Source of the DNA: Roseovarius sp.
Lineage (GTDB): Bacteria; Pseudomonadota; Alphaproteobacteria; Rhodobacterales; Rhodobacteraceae
Assembly (NCBI GenBank): GCA_023260815.1
Contig: JALQUE010000083.1
Coordinates: 1-19,305 of the forward strand
Reading direction: 5' to 3'
Length of the DNA stretch: 19,305 nt
The stretch's first letter is position 1. Each line of letters opens with the position of its first letter. Both the position numbers and the translations under genes were made by a program. Shown here piece after piece: positions 1 through 7,340 of the stretch. The notes below the pieces were generated by a model. It was not told the origin of the DNA. It searched no databases and saw nothing but the letters and a program-made list of their open reading frames with translations.

Positions 1-144
1 GGAATCCGAGAACGACATCGGGATCACGATGAATGTGGGGATCACCAACAGGATCAGGATGAGAACGGAGAACACATAAAGCCAGAGGCGCTGACCGTGG
101 GTCACCTGCGTCTCCGAGGCCGGGCTGCGCAGCCAATTCAGCAT
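1..144 (-). CDS. potC: ABC transporter permease, PotC type (5' part only)
   Basis: This is the first 48 codons of an inner-membrane permease; the rest lies beyond the left edge. The visible N-terminus has a short polar start (MLNWLRSPASETQVT), then a long hydrophobic first membrane segment (roughly residues 21-40), then a periplasmic PMSFSDS-like stretch. That is the usual beginning of PotC/PotI-type permeases. Its ATG shares one base with the TGA stop of the upstream PotB-type gene (TGATG), so the two are translationally coupled. Position in the operon (last after binding protein, ATPase and first permease) is the standard pot order. Identity as the second permease is inferred from position and this short stretch; substrate cannot be judged. 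Confidence 0.8.
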   Translation of the reverse strand, partial: MLNWLRSPASETQVTHGQRLWLYVFSVLILILLVIPTFIVIPMSFSDS

Positions 145-1031
145 CAGTGTCCCCCTCCGCCGGTGGCCCGTTCCAGATTGACGAAGCGCGACGCGATCCA
201 CAACACGCCCGCCGTCAAGACCAGAAGCACCACACCAAGCGCGCTGGCCGCGCCCCAATTCACGAAAAGCTCGATATTCGAGACGATCTTCATCGACACC
301 ATGATGACCTTGCCGCCCCCCAGAACCGCCGGCGTCACGAAAAACCCGAGGCAAAGGACAAAAACCATCAGCGCCCCGGCAAAGAGTCCAGGCGTGGACA
401 ATGGAAAGAACACCGTCCAGAAGGCCCGGCGCGGGCTGGCGCCCAGATTGGCGGCGGCCTTGATGTAGTCTCGGTCGATCGCCCGCATCGCGCCATACGC
501 CGGCAAGATCAGGAACGGCAGCATGATATGCACCATCCCGATCAAGGTGCCGTTCAAATTGTGGACGATCTTGATCGGCTCGTCCCACAGCCCGAGCGAT
601 ATGGCCCAGTTGTTCACCAGCCCGTTCTTCTGAAGCAGCACAAGCCACGCATAGGTCCGAACCAGAAGCGAGGTCCAGAACGGCAAGAGCACCGCGATCA
701 GGCACAGATTGGCCAGCCGCGGCGGCAATTGCGACATGAAATAAGCCAGCGGATAGCCGATCAGAATGCAAATGCCGGTGGTCAGCAGACTGACCTCGAA
801 GGTGGTCCAGAAGATCCGCCCATAGGATTTACGGGTGATCATCCGCTCGTAGTTTTCAAGCGAGAACGACCCGTCCGCGCCGATGAACGACACGTAGAAC
901 AGCCACCCCACCGGGATCACGAGGATCACCATCACCAGCATCAGGGCGGGCGAACTGAGACCGAACAGCTTGAGACGCTCCATATGCTCATCGCGGCGCA
1001 GGCCGGTGGCGTTCATGTCGGTCACGCTCAT
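144..1031 (-). CDS. potB: ABC transporter permease, PotB type (polyamine/opine/amine family)
   Basis: Inner-membrane permease of a spermidine/putrescine-type importer, 295 residues, the usual size for PotB/PotH. About six hydrophobic segments are visible, the first at about residues 27-48 after a charged cytoplasmic N-terminus. The cytoplasmic EAA loop that docks on the ATPase is present in the second half (AAANLGASPRRAFWTVFFPL, followed by STPG). I chose the ATG at 1031 (MSVTDMNAT): it lies one base after the ATPase stop and has a G-rich stretch upstream. An alternative ATG at 1046 would overlap the ATPase gene by 14 bases. The gene ends in a TGATG overlap with the next permease. The family is clear; the substrate (polyamine or another amine) is inferred only. 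Confidence 0.9.
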   Translation of the reverse strand: MSVTDMNATGLRRDEHMERLKLFGLSSPALMLVMVILVIPVGWLFYVSFIGADGSFSLENYERMITRKSYGRIFWTTFEVSLLTTGICILIGYPLAYFMSQLPPRLANLCLIAVLLPFWTSLLVRTYAWLVLLQKNGLVNNWAISLGLWDEPIKIVHNLNGTLIGMVHIMLPFLILPAYGAMRAIDRDYIKAAANLGASPRRAFWTVFFPLSTPGLFAGALMVFVLCLGFFVTPAVLGGGKVIMVSMKIVSNIELFVNWGAASALGVVLLVLTAGVLWIASRFVNLERATGGGGH

Positions 1032-1032
1032 T

Positions 1033-2127
1033 CTATAGCCCCCCATCCGCGATGATCACCGCGTCAGCGGCATGCAGACCCAGACGGACAGTGGCACCGG
1101 GCTTGGGCAGGCGGCCATATGTATCGCCCCGGATCGCCCCGCGCACGGCAACTTCGGGACCGTTGCGGATATGGGCATAAAGCAGGAAACTTTCGCCCTG
1201 ATACACAAGGTCCGACACCGTCGCCTCGAACACGTTGTCATCAGGCGCGGGCGCACCTTCGATCAGGTGGATACGTTCGGGGCGCATCATCAGGGACAGG
1301 CTGTCGCCGGGTGGCACGGGCCGCGTCGTCTTGAGGGGGGTGCCGCCGACAAGACAGGTATCGCCGTCACGCTGCACATCCAGAAAGGTGGAGTCTCCGA
1401 TGAAATCCGCGACAAACTTGTTCTCGGGCTGGTCGTAAAGCTGCTGTGGCGTGGCAAGCTGCATGATGCGACCGAAATTGACCACCGCGATGCGATCCGA
1501 CATCGTCAGCGCCTCGCGCTGATCGTGGGTCACATAGACCGTCGTCATGCCCAGTTTTTCATGCAGCTGGCGCAATTCGATCTGCATGCGGTCGCGCAGT
1601 TTCTTGTCGAGTGCCGAAAGCGGTTCGTCCATCAGCAGAATGCGCGGCTCGAACACGATGGAGCGCGCCAGGGCCACACGTTGCTTCTGCCCCCCCGACA
1701 ACTGGTCGATACGCCGTTCGCCATACCCGCTGAGTTGCACCGTCGCCAAGGCCTTCTCGACGCGCGCGGCGATCTCGGGTTTGGGCACCCGGCGCAAGCG
1801 CAGCGGATAGCCCACATTGCCCTCGACCGTCATATGCGGAAACAGCGCGTAATTCTGAAAGACCATACCCACATCGCGCAGATGCGGCGGCTGGCGGATC
1901 ATCTCGGCATCGCCGAACTTGAGACTGCCCTGATCAGGCCGCGTGAATCCGGCCAGCACCATCAGAAGCGTGGTCTTGCCCGATCCCGACGGTCCGAGCA
2001 AGGTCAGGAATTCACCGCTTTTCACATCAAGCGACACGTTGTCGAGGGCGTGAACCCGACCATAGGTCTTGGTCACATTGCGCACCGTGATCGGCAGCGC
2101 ATCGGCGGAAGTGTTTGTCACTGTCAT
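1033..2127 (-). CDS. potA: ABC transporter ATP-binding protein, PotA type
   Basis: ATPase that powers the importer from the cytoplasmic face, 364 residues. From the start at 2127 (MTVTNTSADA) the motifs are: Walker A GPSGSGKT at 45-52, Q-loop VFQNYALFP around 89-97, signature LSGGQ at 143-147, Walker B ILLMDEP at 163-169, and the H-loop histidine at 201 (VTHD). After the nucleotide-binding domain comes a C-terminal TOBE-like domain of about 120 residues, as in PotA, FbpC and UgpC. The longest open frame starts at 2160, but that codon lies inside the hairpin downstream of the binding-protein gene. The inner ATG has CGGGG just upstream, so I prefer it. The gene follows a terminator-like hairpin, so it is probably expressed less than the binding protein. 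Confidence 0.92.
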   Translation of the reverse strand: MTVTNTSADALPITVRNVTKTYGRVHALDNVSLDVKSGEFLTLLGPSGSGKTTLLMVLAGFTRPDQGSLKFGDAEMIRQPPHLRDVGMVFQNYALFPHMTVEGNVGYPLRLRRVPKPEIAARVEKALATVQLSGYGERRIDQLSGGQKQRVALARSIVFEPRILLMDEPLSALDKKLRDRMQIELRQLHEKLGMTTVYVTHDQREALTMSDRIAVVNFGRIMQLATPQQLYDQPENKFVADFIGDSTFLDVQRDGDTCLVGGTPLKTTRPVPPGDSLSLMMRPERIHLIEGAPAPDDNVFEATVSDLVYQGESFLLYAHIRNGPEVAVRGAIRGDTYGRLPKPGATVRLGLHAADAVIIADGGL

Positions 2128-2136
2128 GTCCCCGTG

Positions 2137-2168
2137 AAAACGTCGCGGGCAGTCACCCACCCGCGACG
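2137..2168 (-). terminator. Terminator/attenuator hairpin after the PotD-type gene
   Basis: A perfect 9-bp inverted repeat CGTCGCGGG (2141-2149) / CCCGCGACG (2160-2168) has a 10-base loop. Read on the minus strand it lies 20 bases after the binding-protein stop and is followed directly by TTTT (2140-2137). This is the shape of a weak intrinsic terminator or an mRNA-stabilising hairpin between a binding-protein gene and its ATPase/permease genes. The T run is short, so partial read-through is expected. Confidence 0.6.
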
Positions 2169-2188
2169 GTCATGCATCGAAATGAAGA

Positions 2189-3229
2189 TTATTCGGTCAG
2201 CATTTCCTGATACATTTCGGCAGCGGTGGTTTCCCATTTCGCATACCATTCCAAAGAGATCGGCAACTGCATTGCCGCATTTTCAGGCGAGGACGGCAGG
2301 CCCGCCGCGGTTGCCGCATCAATCACGCCCGTCTCATAGGCGGCCTTGTTGGTCGGACCGTAGGTGATGTATTTCGGCAAATCGTCCTGATATTCAGGCT
2401 TCGATATCTCGGCAAGGAACTTCATGGCGAGATCCTTGTTGGGCGCGCCTTTGGGGATGGCGAAGCAGTCATAATCGAGCAACGCCTGATTGAAGGAATA
2501 GGCCACCTTGGCCCCGTCGGCCTTGGCATTGTCGAAACGACCGTTCCAGCCCGTTGTCATATCGACCTCGGCGTCTTTCATCAGCTGTGCTTGCTGCGCG
2601 CCCGACGTCCAGAACACGGCGATATTCGGCTTCAACTCGCGGATCTTGTTGATCGCGCGTTCGATACCTTCTTCGGAATCCAGCACCGCGTAGACATCTT
2701 CCGGCGCCACGCCATCCGCCATCAGCGCCGGTTCAAGCGCGCCGGCGACCTTGCCACGATAAGCCCGCGTTCCGGGGAATTTTTCGACATCGAAGAAATC
2801 CGCCCAGCTTTGGGGTCCGCTCTCGCCGAACTTGTCGGTGTTCCAGGCATAGACCGTCGAAAAAACGTCGCCGCCGACGCAATGATCGCTGTAAAGGCCG
2901 GGATAGAAACTGGACACGTCGATCACACTGTAGTCGAGCTCTTCCAGAAGCCCTTCTGCCGCGGCCCGCGAAGCGGATCCCGACCCGCTGACCACGATGT
3001 CCAGCGTGACCTGCCCGGTCGAAACCTGCAGGCGCACATCGGACATGCCACCATAGGTTTCTTCCTTGATGCTGATCCCGGTGTTCTGCGATGCGGGCTG
3101 AAACAGCGCCTTGCTTTGCGCTTCCTGATAGGAGCCGCCCCAGGACGCGATGGTCAGTGTCGGATCATTGGCATGGACCGCCGAAGCCGCAAAGGCCGCA
3201 ACCACGGCAAGTGATGTTATGGATTTCAT
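2189..3229 (-). CDS. Periplasmic substrate-binding protein, PotD/COG0687 type
   Basis: Periplasmic binding protein of the importer, 346 residues. The start at 3229 is favoured by a strong GGAGGAGG ribosome site and by a Sec signal peptide beginning MKSITSLAVV, with likely cleavage after SAVHA (about residue 19). Mature protein begins with the TIASWGGSYQEAQ motif typical of type 2 binding proteins for polyamines and related amines. Later segments (DIVVSGSGSASRAAAEGLLEE; FFDVEKFPGTRAYR; WNGRFDNAKADG; AIPKGAPNKDLAMKFL) also fit the spermidine/putrescine-binding superfamily. It sits between an FAD amine oxidase-like gene and its ATPase gene. Ligand is unknown: members of this family also bind opines, choline-like and other cationic compounds, so I give no symbol. 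Confidence 0.88.
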   Translation of the reverse strand: MKSITSLAVVAAFAASAVHANDPTLTIASWGGSYQEAQSKALFQPASQNTGISIKEETYGGMSDVRLQVSTGQVTLDIVVSGSGSASRAAAEGLLEELDYSVIDVSSFYPGLYSDHCVGGDVFSTVYAWNTDKFGESGPQSWADFFDVEKFPGTRAYRGKVAGALEPALMADGVAPEDVYAVLDSEEGIERAINKIRELKPNIAVFWTSGAQQAQLMKDAEVDMTTGWNGRFDNAKADGAKVAYSFNQALLDYDCFAIPKGAPNKDLAMKFLAEISKPEYQDDLPKYITYGPTNKAAYETGVIDAATAAGLPSSPENAAMQLPISLEWYAKWETTAAEMYQEMLTE

Positions 3230-3250
3230 TTTCAGTTCCTCCTCCGTTGC

Positions 3251-3273
3251 AGGGGCGGTATTTTCCGGCCCCT
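3251..3273 (-). other. Intercistronic stem-loop before the PotD-type gene
   Basis: AGGGGC (3251-3256) pairs with GCCCCT (3268-3273), extended by GG/CC (3257-3258 with 3265-3266) around a single bulged G, with loop TATTTT. It lies between the oxidoreductase stop and the binding-protein ribosome site, about 20 bases upstream of that start codon on the minus-strand transcript. There is no T run on that side, so processing or stabilisation of the downstream mRNA is more likely than termination. Function is inferred. Confidence 0.4.
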
Positions 3274-3320
3274 CTTGTTTCGCATTCGCCCGGGAATCCG
3301 GGTTGCGATTTCTTTCTGTT

Positions 3321-4658
3321 TCAAGCTCTTGCGCGCTCGGCCTGCCCTGTCTGCAGCCCATCGCGCCAGCGATACCACGCCACGACAGGCGGCAAGAACC
3401 AAGGCTTTCCGGTGTAAAGCGGACGTGTCGGAAAAGGCAGTTCGTCGAGGGCCGTGCGCCCCTCTTTCAGGCCAAGCACCTTTTGCCCGAGACGCATGCC
3501 AAGATAACTCGCCATGGACACGCCCGATCCGCAATATCCCATCGCGTAATGGATGCCGTCATGCACGCCCGTGTGGGCCAGTTCGTCAAAACTGTAGGCC
3601 ACCGTTCCCATCCATGAATGCGCGATCCGGTAGTCCCGCAATTCTGGAAATATGCGACACATATCGCGGTAAAGTCGTGGGCCGCTGATGGCCGGGTCCG
3701 TCTCGTTCGCGGACACGCGCCCGCCAAAGACGATCCGCGTGCGGTCGGACGAGGCCCGGAAATAATAAACCACCTTGCAGGTGTCGCTGGCGATCCGATC
3801 CTTGGGAAACAGCCTGTCGACCAGATCGCGCGGCAAAGGCTCGGTCGCGATGACGTAGCTGCCGATCGGAATGATCCGCCGCCGCAACCATGGCAGCAAC
3901 GTGCCGCTATACCCGTTCGTCGCCGCGATAACATCCCTTGCACGCACCATCCCCCGCGCGGTCGTGACCTCGAACCCCTCGCCCACCCGTTTGATATGCG
4001 TCACCTCGCAATCGCCAACCGCCTGAACACCCGAACGGCGTGCAGCCTCAAGAAGGCCGCGGTGATAGCGCCCCGGATTGAGCGAGGCATGACGCGGAAA
4101 GACCACGCCGCCATGATAGACATCGGTACCCAGTTCCGAGCGTTGATCGGCACGCGGCACCGCATGGGTTTCTATTCCCTCCTCGCGGGTCAACTGTTCG
4201 GCTTCCCGTACCAGGTCTTCATAGCTTTTGGGGGTATGAGCGGCATGAAAGCGCCCAACCCGGCGAAAATCGCAATCGATCCCTTCCGACTGGACACGGT
4301 CCTCGATCCATTCGAGCGAATTGGCCCCTTCCTGCCGGATGGCACGGGCACGCTGGATCCCGTATTTCGCCGTCAGCTTGGCCAATGATGGCTTGATGCT
4401 GGTGCTGATCTGCCCGCCGTTGCGGGTGCTGCACCCATGCCCAAGCGGAGCAGCATCCAAAACCAGGGTTGAGCGACCACCCCGCGCAGTCTCAAGCGCC
4501 GCGTTCAGCCCGGTATAGCCGGACCCCACGATAAGGACATCAACCGATGCAGGCAGCGTGTCATCCTGCACCTCGGGTGCGGGCAACCCGTCAAGCCAGA
4601 ACGATGTGTCCTGCCAGCCCTGCCCCCAAATATGGTCGTTTTGCGCGTCTGCAGACAT
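3321..4658 (-). CDS. FAD-dependent oxidoreductase, DAO family (PuuB/OrdL-like)
   Basis: Flavoenzyme of 445 residues that probably oxidises an amine or amino acid in the cytoplasm. The FAD dinucleotide-binding motif is at the N-terminus: DVLIVGSGYTGLNAALE, with glycines at 45, 47 and 50, followed by the LVLDAAPLGHGCSTRNGGQI segment typical of the DAO family and of gamma-glutamylputrescine oxidase (PuuB) relatives. The C-terminal half has the YYFRASSDRTRIVFGGR and HSWMGTVAYSFDELAHTG segments and ends near GYCGSGVSMASYLG, again as in PuuB/OrdL. It is the first gene of the operon with the PotD-type importer, which suggests that it acts on the imported compound or a derivative. The exact substrate cannot be read from sequence. 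No strong ribosome site precedes the ATG. Confidence 0.87.
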   Translation of the reverse strand: MSADAQNDHIWGQGWQDTSFWLDGLPAPEVQDDTLPASVDVLIVGSGYTGLNAALETARGGRSTLVLDAAPLGHGCSTRNGGQISTSIKPSLAKLTAKYGIQRARAIRQEGANSLEWIEDRVQSEGIDCDFRRVGRFHAAHTPKSYEDLVREAEQLTREEGIETHAVPRADQRSELGTDVYHGGVVFPRHASLNPGRYHRGLLEAARRSGVQAVGDCEVTHIKRVGEGFEVTTARGMVRARDVIAATNGYSGTLLPWLRRRIIPIGSYVIATEPLPRDLVDRLFPKDRIASDTCKVVYYFRASSDRTRIVFGGRVSANETDPAISGPRLYRDMCRIFPELRDYRIAHSWMGTVAYSFDELAHTGVHDGIHYAMGYCGSGVSMASYLGMRLGQKVLGLKEGRTALDELPFPTRPLYTGKPWFLPPVVAWYRWRDGLQTGQAERARA

Positions 4659-4718
4659 AGGTGGCTACCATCGTGCGGGCACCGGATCGGAAAATGTGAA
4701 CAACCGGCGCAAAGGTTA

Positions 4719-4746
4719 TTGATCGACGTAAATCAAAAGCTATAAG
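4719..4746 (+). promoter_or_regulatory. Candidate sigma-70 promoter for the LysR gene in an AT-rich divergent region
   Basis: TTGATC (4719-4724) and TATAAG (4741-4746) are separated by 16 bases, matching 4 of 6 and 5 of 6 consensus positions. The region from about 4710 to 4800 is clearly more AT-rich than its surroundings and lies between the divergent oxidoreductase and LysR genes, where a LysR regulator would normally bind. I found no convincing T-N11-A dyad. The promoter for the minus-strand operon must also lie here, but only weak matches were seen. Confidence 0.4.
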
Positions 4747-4835
4747 CGGGATATACATTTATCAATTTAATATGAATTATATTTTTATTCGAAAAAGTTA
4801 TGACCCTGAAGGACTCTGGAGGACGAGACAGACCG

Positions 4836-5810
4836 ATGCGACTCAAGCTGAGACATCTTGAAGTCTTCAACGCGCTGTTCGAGGCGGGATCCGTCTCACG
4901 CGCGGCGGAACGCCTGAATGTGTCACAGCCTGCGGTCAGCGTGGCGTTGAAAAACCTTGAAGAAGATCTGGGCTTCACCTTGTTTCACCGTGACCGCGGA
5001 TATTTTGCGCCGACCAATGAAGCAGTGCAACTTCAGGAAGAAGTCGAACAGGGGATCGCGGCACTGGAGCGGGTCGAAAAACGCGCTCAAACAATCAGAA
5101 CGGGCGATACCGGTACGGTCGGCATCGCCACCAACGGGGCGATGTCCTATAATTTCCTGCCACGGATCATTGCCGATTTTCAACGGGACTACCCCGGAAC
5201 GCGCGTGGAAATGCGCGTTCATTCCTCGCGGCGGGTCGCCTCATGGGTCGGCAGCCACCAGATCGACATCGGTCTCATCGACACACCCGTGCCCGCAGCC
5301 GGCCTGAGCGCGCGACTGTTCCAGATGGAATGCGTCTGCATCATGCGCAAGACCGATCCGCTGGCCGCGTTGGATGTCGTGACACCGGACTCCCTCAGGA
5401 ACCGCCCCGTCATTGCCGTGACCGGCGATCACATGGTCGACCGACAATTGGGAGAGGTGATGTCGCGGGCGCAAGTGCCCCTGAACCATGTCGCTTCAAG
5501 CTATTTCTATGCCATTGCGCGCAACCTTGTGGCAGCCGGGGATTATGTGTCGCTTGTCGATCCGGTCAATGGCAAGGCGGATATCGCGGATGGCGTGATC
5601 TGGCGCCCCTTCGAGCCCAGAATCCTGCATGGTCTGGCGATCATCACCAGCACGGGCCAGCCACTTGGCATCGCCGCATCGCGCCTCAAGGACCGGATCA
5701 GCGAAGGGATCCTGAAGCATTCGATGGCGGACGCCTCCGATGATTCATCGCAGACTGGCGCGTCCGAACGCGGGAAACAGGGGGAGGTGCATGATGACAC
5801 ACCCCCATAA
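4836..5810 (+). CDS. LysR-family transcriptional regulator
   Basis: DNA-binding regulator of 324 residues. The N-terminal winged helix-turn-helix is textbook LysR: LRHLEVFNALFEAGSVSRAA, then ERLNVSQPAVSVALKNLEED and LGFTLFHRDRG (residues 5-58). A two-lobed effector-binding domain follows (about 90-295). I chose the ATG at 4836 because GGAGG lies upstream and the HTH begins directly after it; an ATG at 4800 has no ribosome site. The last 25-30 residues (from about MADASDDSSQ) form a hydrophilic tail beyond the usual LysR end, and its codons overlap the next gene by 17 bases. Divergence from the oxidase/importer operon and overlap with the cupin gene suggest it controls one or both. The inducer is unknown. 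Confidence 0.92.
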   Translation: MRLKLRHLEVFNALFEAGSVSRAAERLNVSQPAVSVALKNLEEDLGFTLFHRDRGYFAPTNEAVQLQEEVEQGIAALERVEKRAQTIRTGDTGTVGIATNGAMSYNFLPRIIADFQRDYPGTRVEMRVHSSRRVASWVGSHQIDIGLIDTPVPAAGLSARLFQMECVCIMRKTDPLAALDVVTPDSLRNRPVIAVTGDHMVDRQLGEVMSRAQVPLNHVASSYFYAIARNLVAAGDYVSLVDPVNGKADIADGVIWRPFEPRILHGLAIITSTGQPLGIAASRLKDRISEGILKHSMADASDDSSQTGASERGKQGEVHDDTPP

Positions 5811-6417
5811 CCAAACTGCACAGGCCGATCCTGCGGCGTTGGACACTCTTTTGGCAGGCGCCGCCAAGACCTTTGCAGCCCATGGCAGCGACATCGCACG
5901 CAGCCTCGCAAACACTTTGCCAGAGACGACGATTTGCCTGTCTGGCAAACGCTCGGGTCAACCCTGCAGCGCGCCGGACCTGTCACAGATCAAAGCGGCA
6001 TCCAACCTGGGGCTGATTGATCATGTGAAGGCCTGCAATGCCATGCTGCACTGGCGCCGGCCCGGATATGGCACCCTGCCAGCGCATATCTCGGGCCGGA
6101 TCAAAGTGGTCGAAATCGTGGGCCCGGACGGGATGATCCCGCATGATACCCTGCGCTTTGGCGTCTTGTGGCAAGGTCCGCGGCATTTTTATCCTCAGCA
6201 CAGCCATGCAGCGGAAGAATTGTATCACATCCTGTCAGGGCATGCCGAATGGGGTCAGGACGATCAGCCGTCGGTCCGGCGATCCAAGGGACAGTTCGTC
6301 CATCATCCGCCCTGGATGCGCCATTCGATCCGCACGTCGGACAGCCCCTTGATCGCCGTCTGGGGATGGACCGGGGATATCGCGTCGACCCGATACCGCC
6401 TGACCAGCCCGACCTGA
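5794..6417 (+). CDS. Cupin enzyme of the DMSP lyase family (DddL/DddQ/DddW-like)
   Basis: Small beta-barrel metalloenzyme, 207 residues from the ATG at 5794, which has GGGGAGG six bases upstream; an adjacent ATG at 5791 is too close. The first cupin motif is YPQHSHAAEELYHILSG, giving H136, H138, E142 and Y144; the second is HHPPWMRH with H177. DMSP lyases of the DddQ type are known to bind metal with His, Glu and His and to use a Tyr two residues after the Glu. That spacing is kept here. The preceding VVEIVGPDG and the YPQHSH core also resemble DddL. Known members cleave dimethylsulfoniopropionate to dimethyl sulfide and acrylate. Activity on DMSP is inferred, since some family members may act on other substrates. 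It overlaps the LysR gene by 17 bases, implying co-expression. Confidence 0.75.
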   Translation: MTHPHNQTAQADPAALDTLLAGAAKTFAAHGSDIARSLANTLPETTICLSGKRSGQPCSAPDLSQIKAASNLGLIDHVKACNAMLHWRRPGYGTLPAHISGRIKVVEIVGPDGMIPHDTLRFGVLWQGPRHFYPQHSHAAEELYHILSGHAEWGQDDQPSVRRSKGQFVHHPPWMRHSIRTSDSPLIAVWGWTGDIASTRYRLTSPT

Positions 6418-6440
6418 CTCGGTGGGAGCCGACGGATAGG

Positions 6441-7340
6441 TCAGAAATCGCGTGCTAGAACACGGTCCGCCAGAACCGCCGCCGACGTCCTGTTATCGAC
6501 CCCCATCTTCTGAAACACCTGTTCAAGGTGCTTGTTGACGGTCCGCGCACTGAGATCAAGGATCGCACTGATGTCACGATTGGTTTTTCCCAAGGTCAGC
6601 CAGAACAGCACCTCGGCCTCGCGCGCGGTCAAATCGAAGGCAGCGCGCAACTTCTCTTCGTTGGTTTCGGCATCAAGGCGGGTGATCTTGACCAGATAAT
6701 CGCGCGCAATTGACACGCCCACGAAATGAAACGCCATCACACCATGTGAATACGGCGCTATGGCAGACACAGGGTTTTCCGCACACCCCGCGATCCAGGC
6801 TTTCAGATCGGCCAACGGCACCTCCCCGGCCACCGAGGCAAAAAAGCCAAGCGCCTTTTGGGAGCCCCATGCCAGCTCACCATGCTGATCAAAGGCAAGA
6901 ATGGCCCGGCCACAGGAATCCAGCGCGTCACGCGCGCTCTGGATCAGCTTCGAATTGACGATATGCGTGCTGAGACGGGCAATCATCTCGTCAAGTTCGA
7001 CCGGCTTGGTGATGTAATCCACGCCCCCCGCACGCAGCCCCTTGACGATATGTTCCTGATCGCTCAGCCCGGTCATGAAGATAATCGGCGCAAGCACAGG
7101 ATTTGGCCCGAACTTGAGCGCGCGGCAGGTTTCAAACCCGTCCATATCGGGCATCAGCGCATCCATGAGGATGACATCGGGCTGAACCCTGTAGGTCAGA
7201 TTGATCGCCGATCGCCCATCCCGCGCCACAAGCACAGTCATGCCGTGGTTCTCCAGCGCTGCCGACACCATGCCAAGCGAGTCCGGGTTATCATCCACGA
7301 CCAGCGCGATACTGCGGCTATCGTAATCCCCTGTGGTCAT
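6441..7340 (-). CDS. Response regulator, receiver plus LuxR-type HTH
   Basis: Cytoplasmic transcriptional response regulator of 299 residues, longer than the usual NarL/FixJ type (about 210). Receiver domain at about 11-125: acidic pair D16-D17, phosphoacceptor D60 in DVILMDALMP, T89 and K111. A middle segment (about 130-225, containing AILAFDQHGELAWGS) looks like a degenerate PAS fold. The C-terminal LuxR HTH runs from about 233: LTAREAEVLFWLTLGKTNRD, then ISAILDLSARTVNKHLEQVF. Its ATG overlaps the TGA of the sensor gene (ATGA), so the two are co-translated and should form one pathway. The likely target is the divergent urt/fmd operon; this is inferred from context. Confidence 0.92.
   Translation of the reverse strand: MTTGDYDSRSIALVVDDNPDSLGMVSAALENHGMTVLVARDGRSAINLTYRVQPDVILMDALMPDMDGFETCRALKFGPNPVLAPIIFMTGLSDQEHIVKGLRAGGVDYITKPVELDEMIARLSTHIVNSKLIQSARDALDSCGRAILAFDQHGELAWGSQKALGFFASVAGEVPLADLKAWIAGCAENPVSAIAPYSHGVMAFHFVGVSIARDYLVKITRLDAETNEEKLRAAFDLTAREAEVLFWLTLGKTNRDISAILDLSARTVNKHLEQVFQKMGVDNRTSAAVLADRVLARDF

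Noticed and set aside
147..1055. Plus-strand open frame opposite the PotB-type permease
   Set aside because: The product is extremely rich in His, Arg and Gln, as expected from the complement of a membrane-protein gene.
4750..4800. Possible LysR T-N11-A box in the AT-rich divergent region
   Set aside because: Several T and A pairs fit the spacing by chance in AT-rich sequence, but none has a convincing dyad.
6414..6444. Weak hairpin between the convergent cupin and response-regulator genes
   Set aside because: The stems are only 5 and 4 bp with a bulge and there is no T run on either strand; it also overlaps both stop codons.
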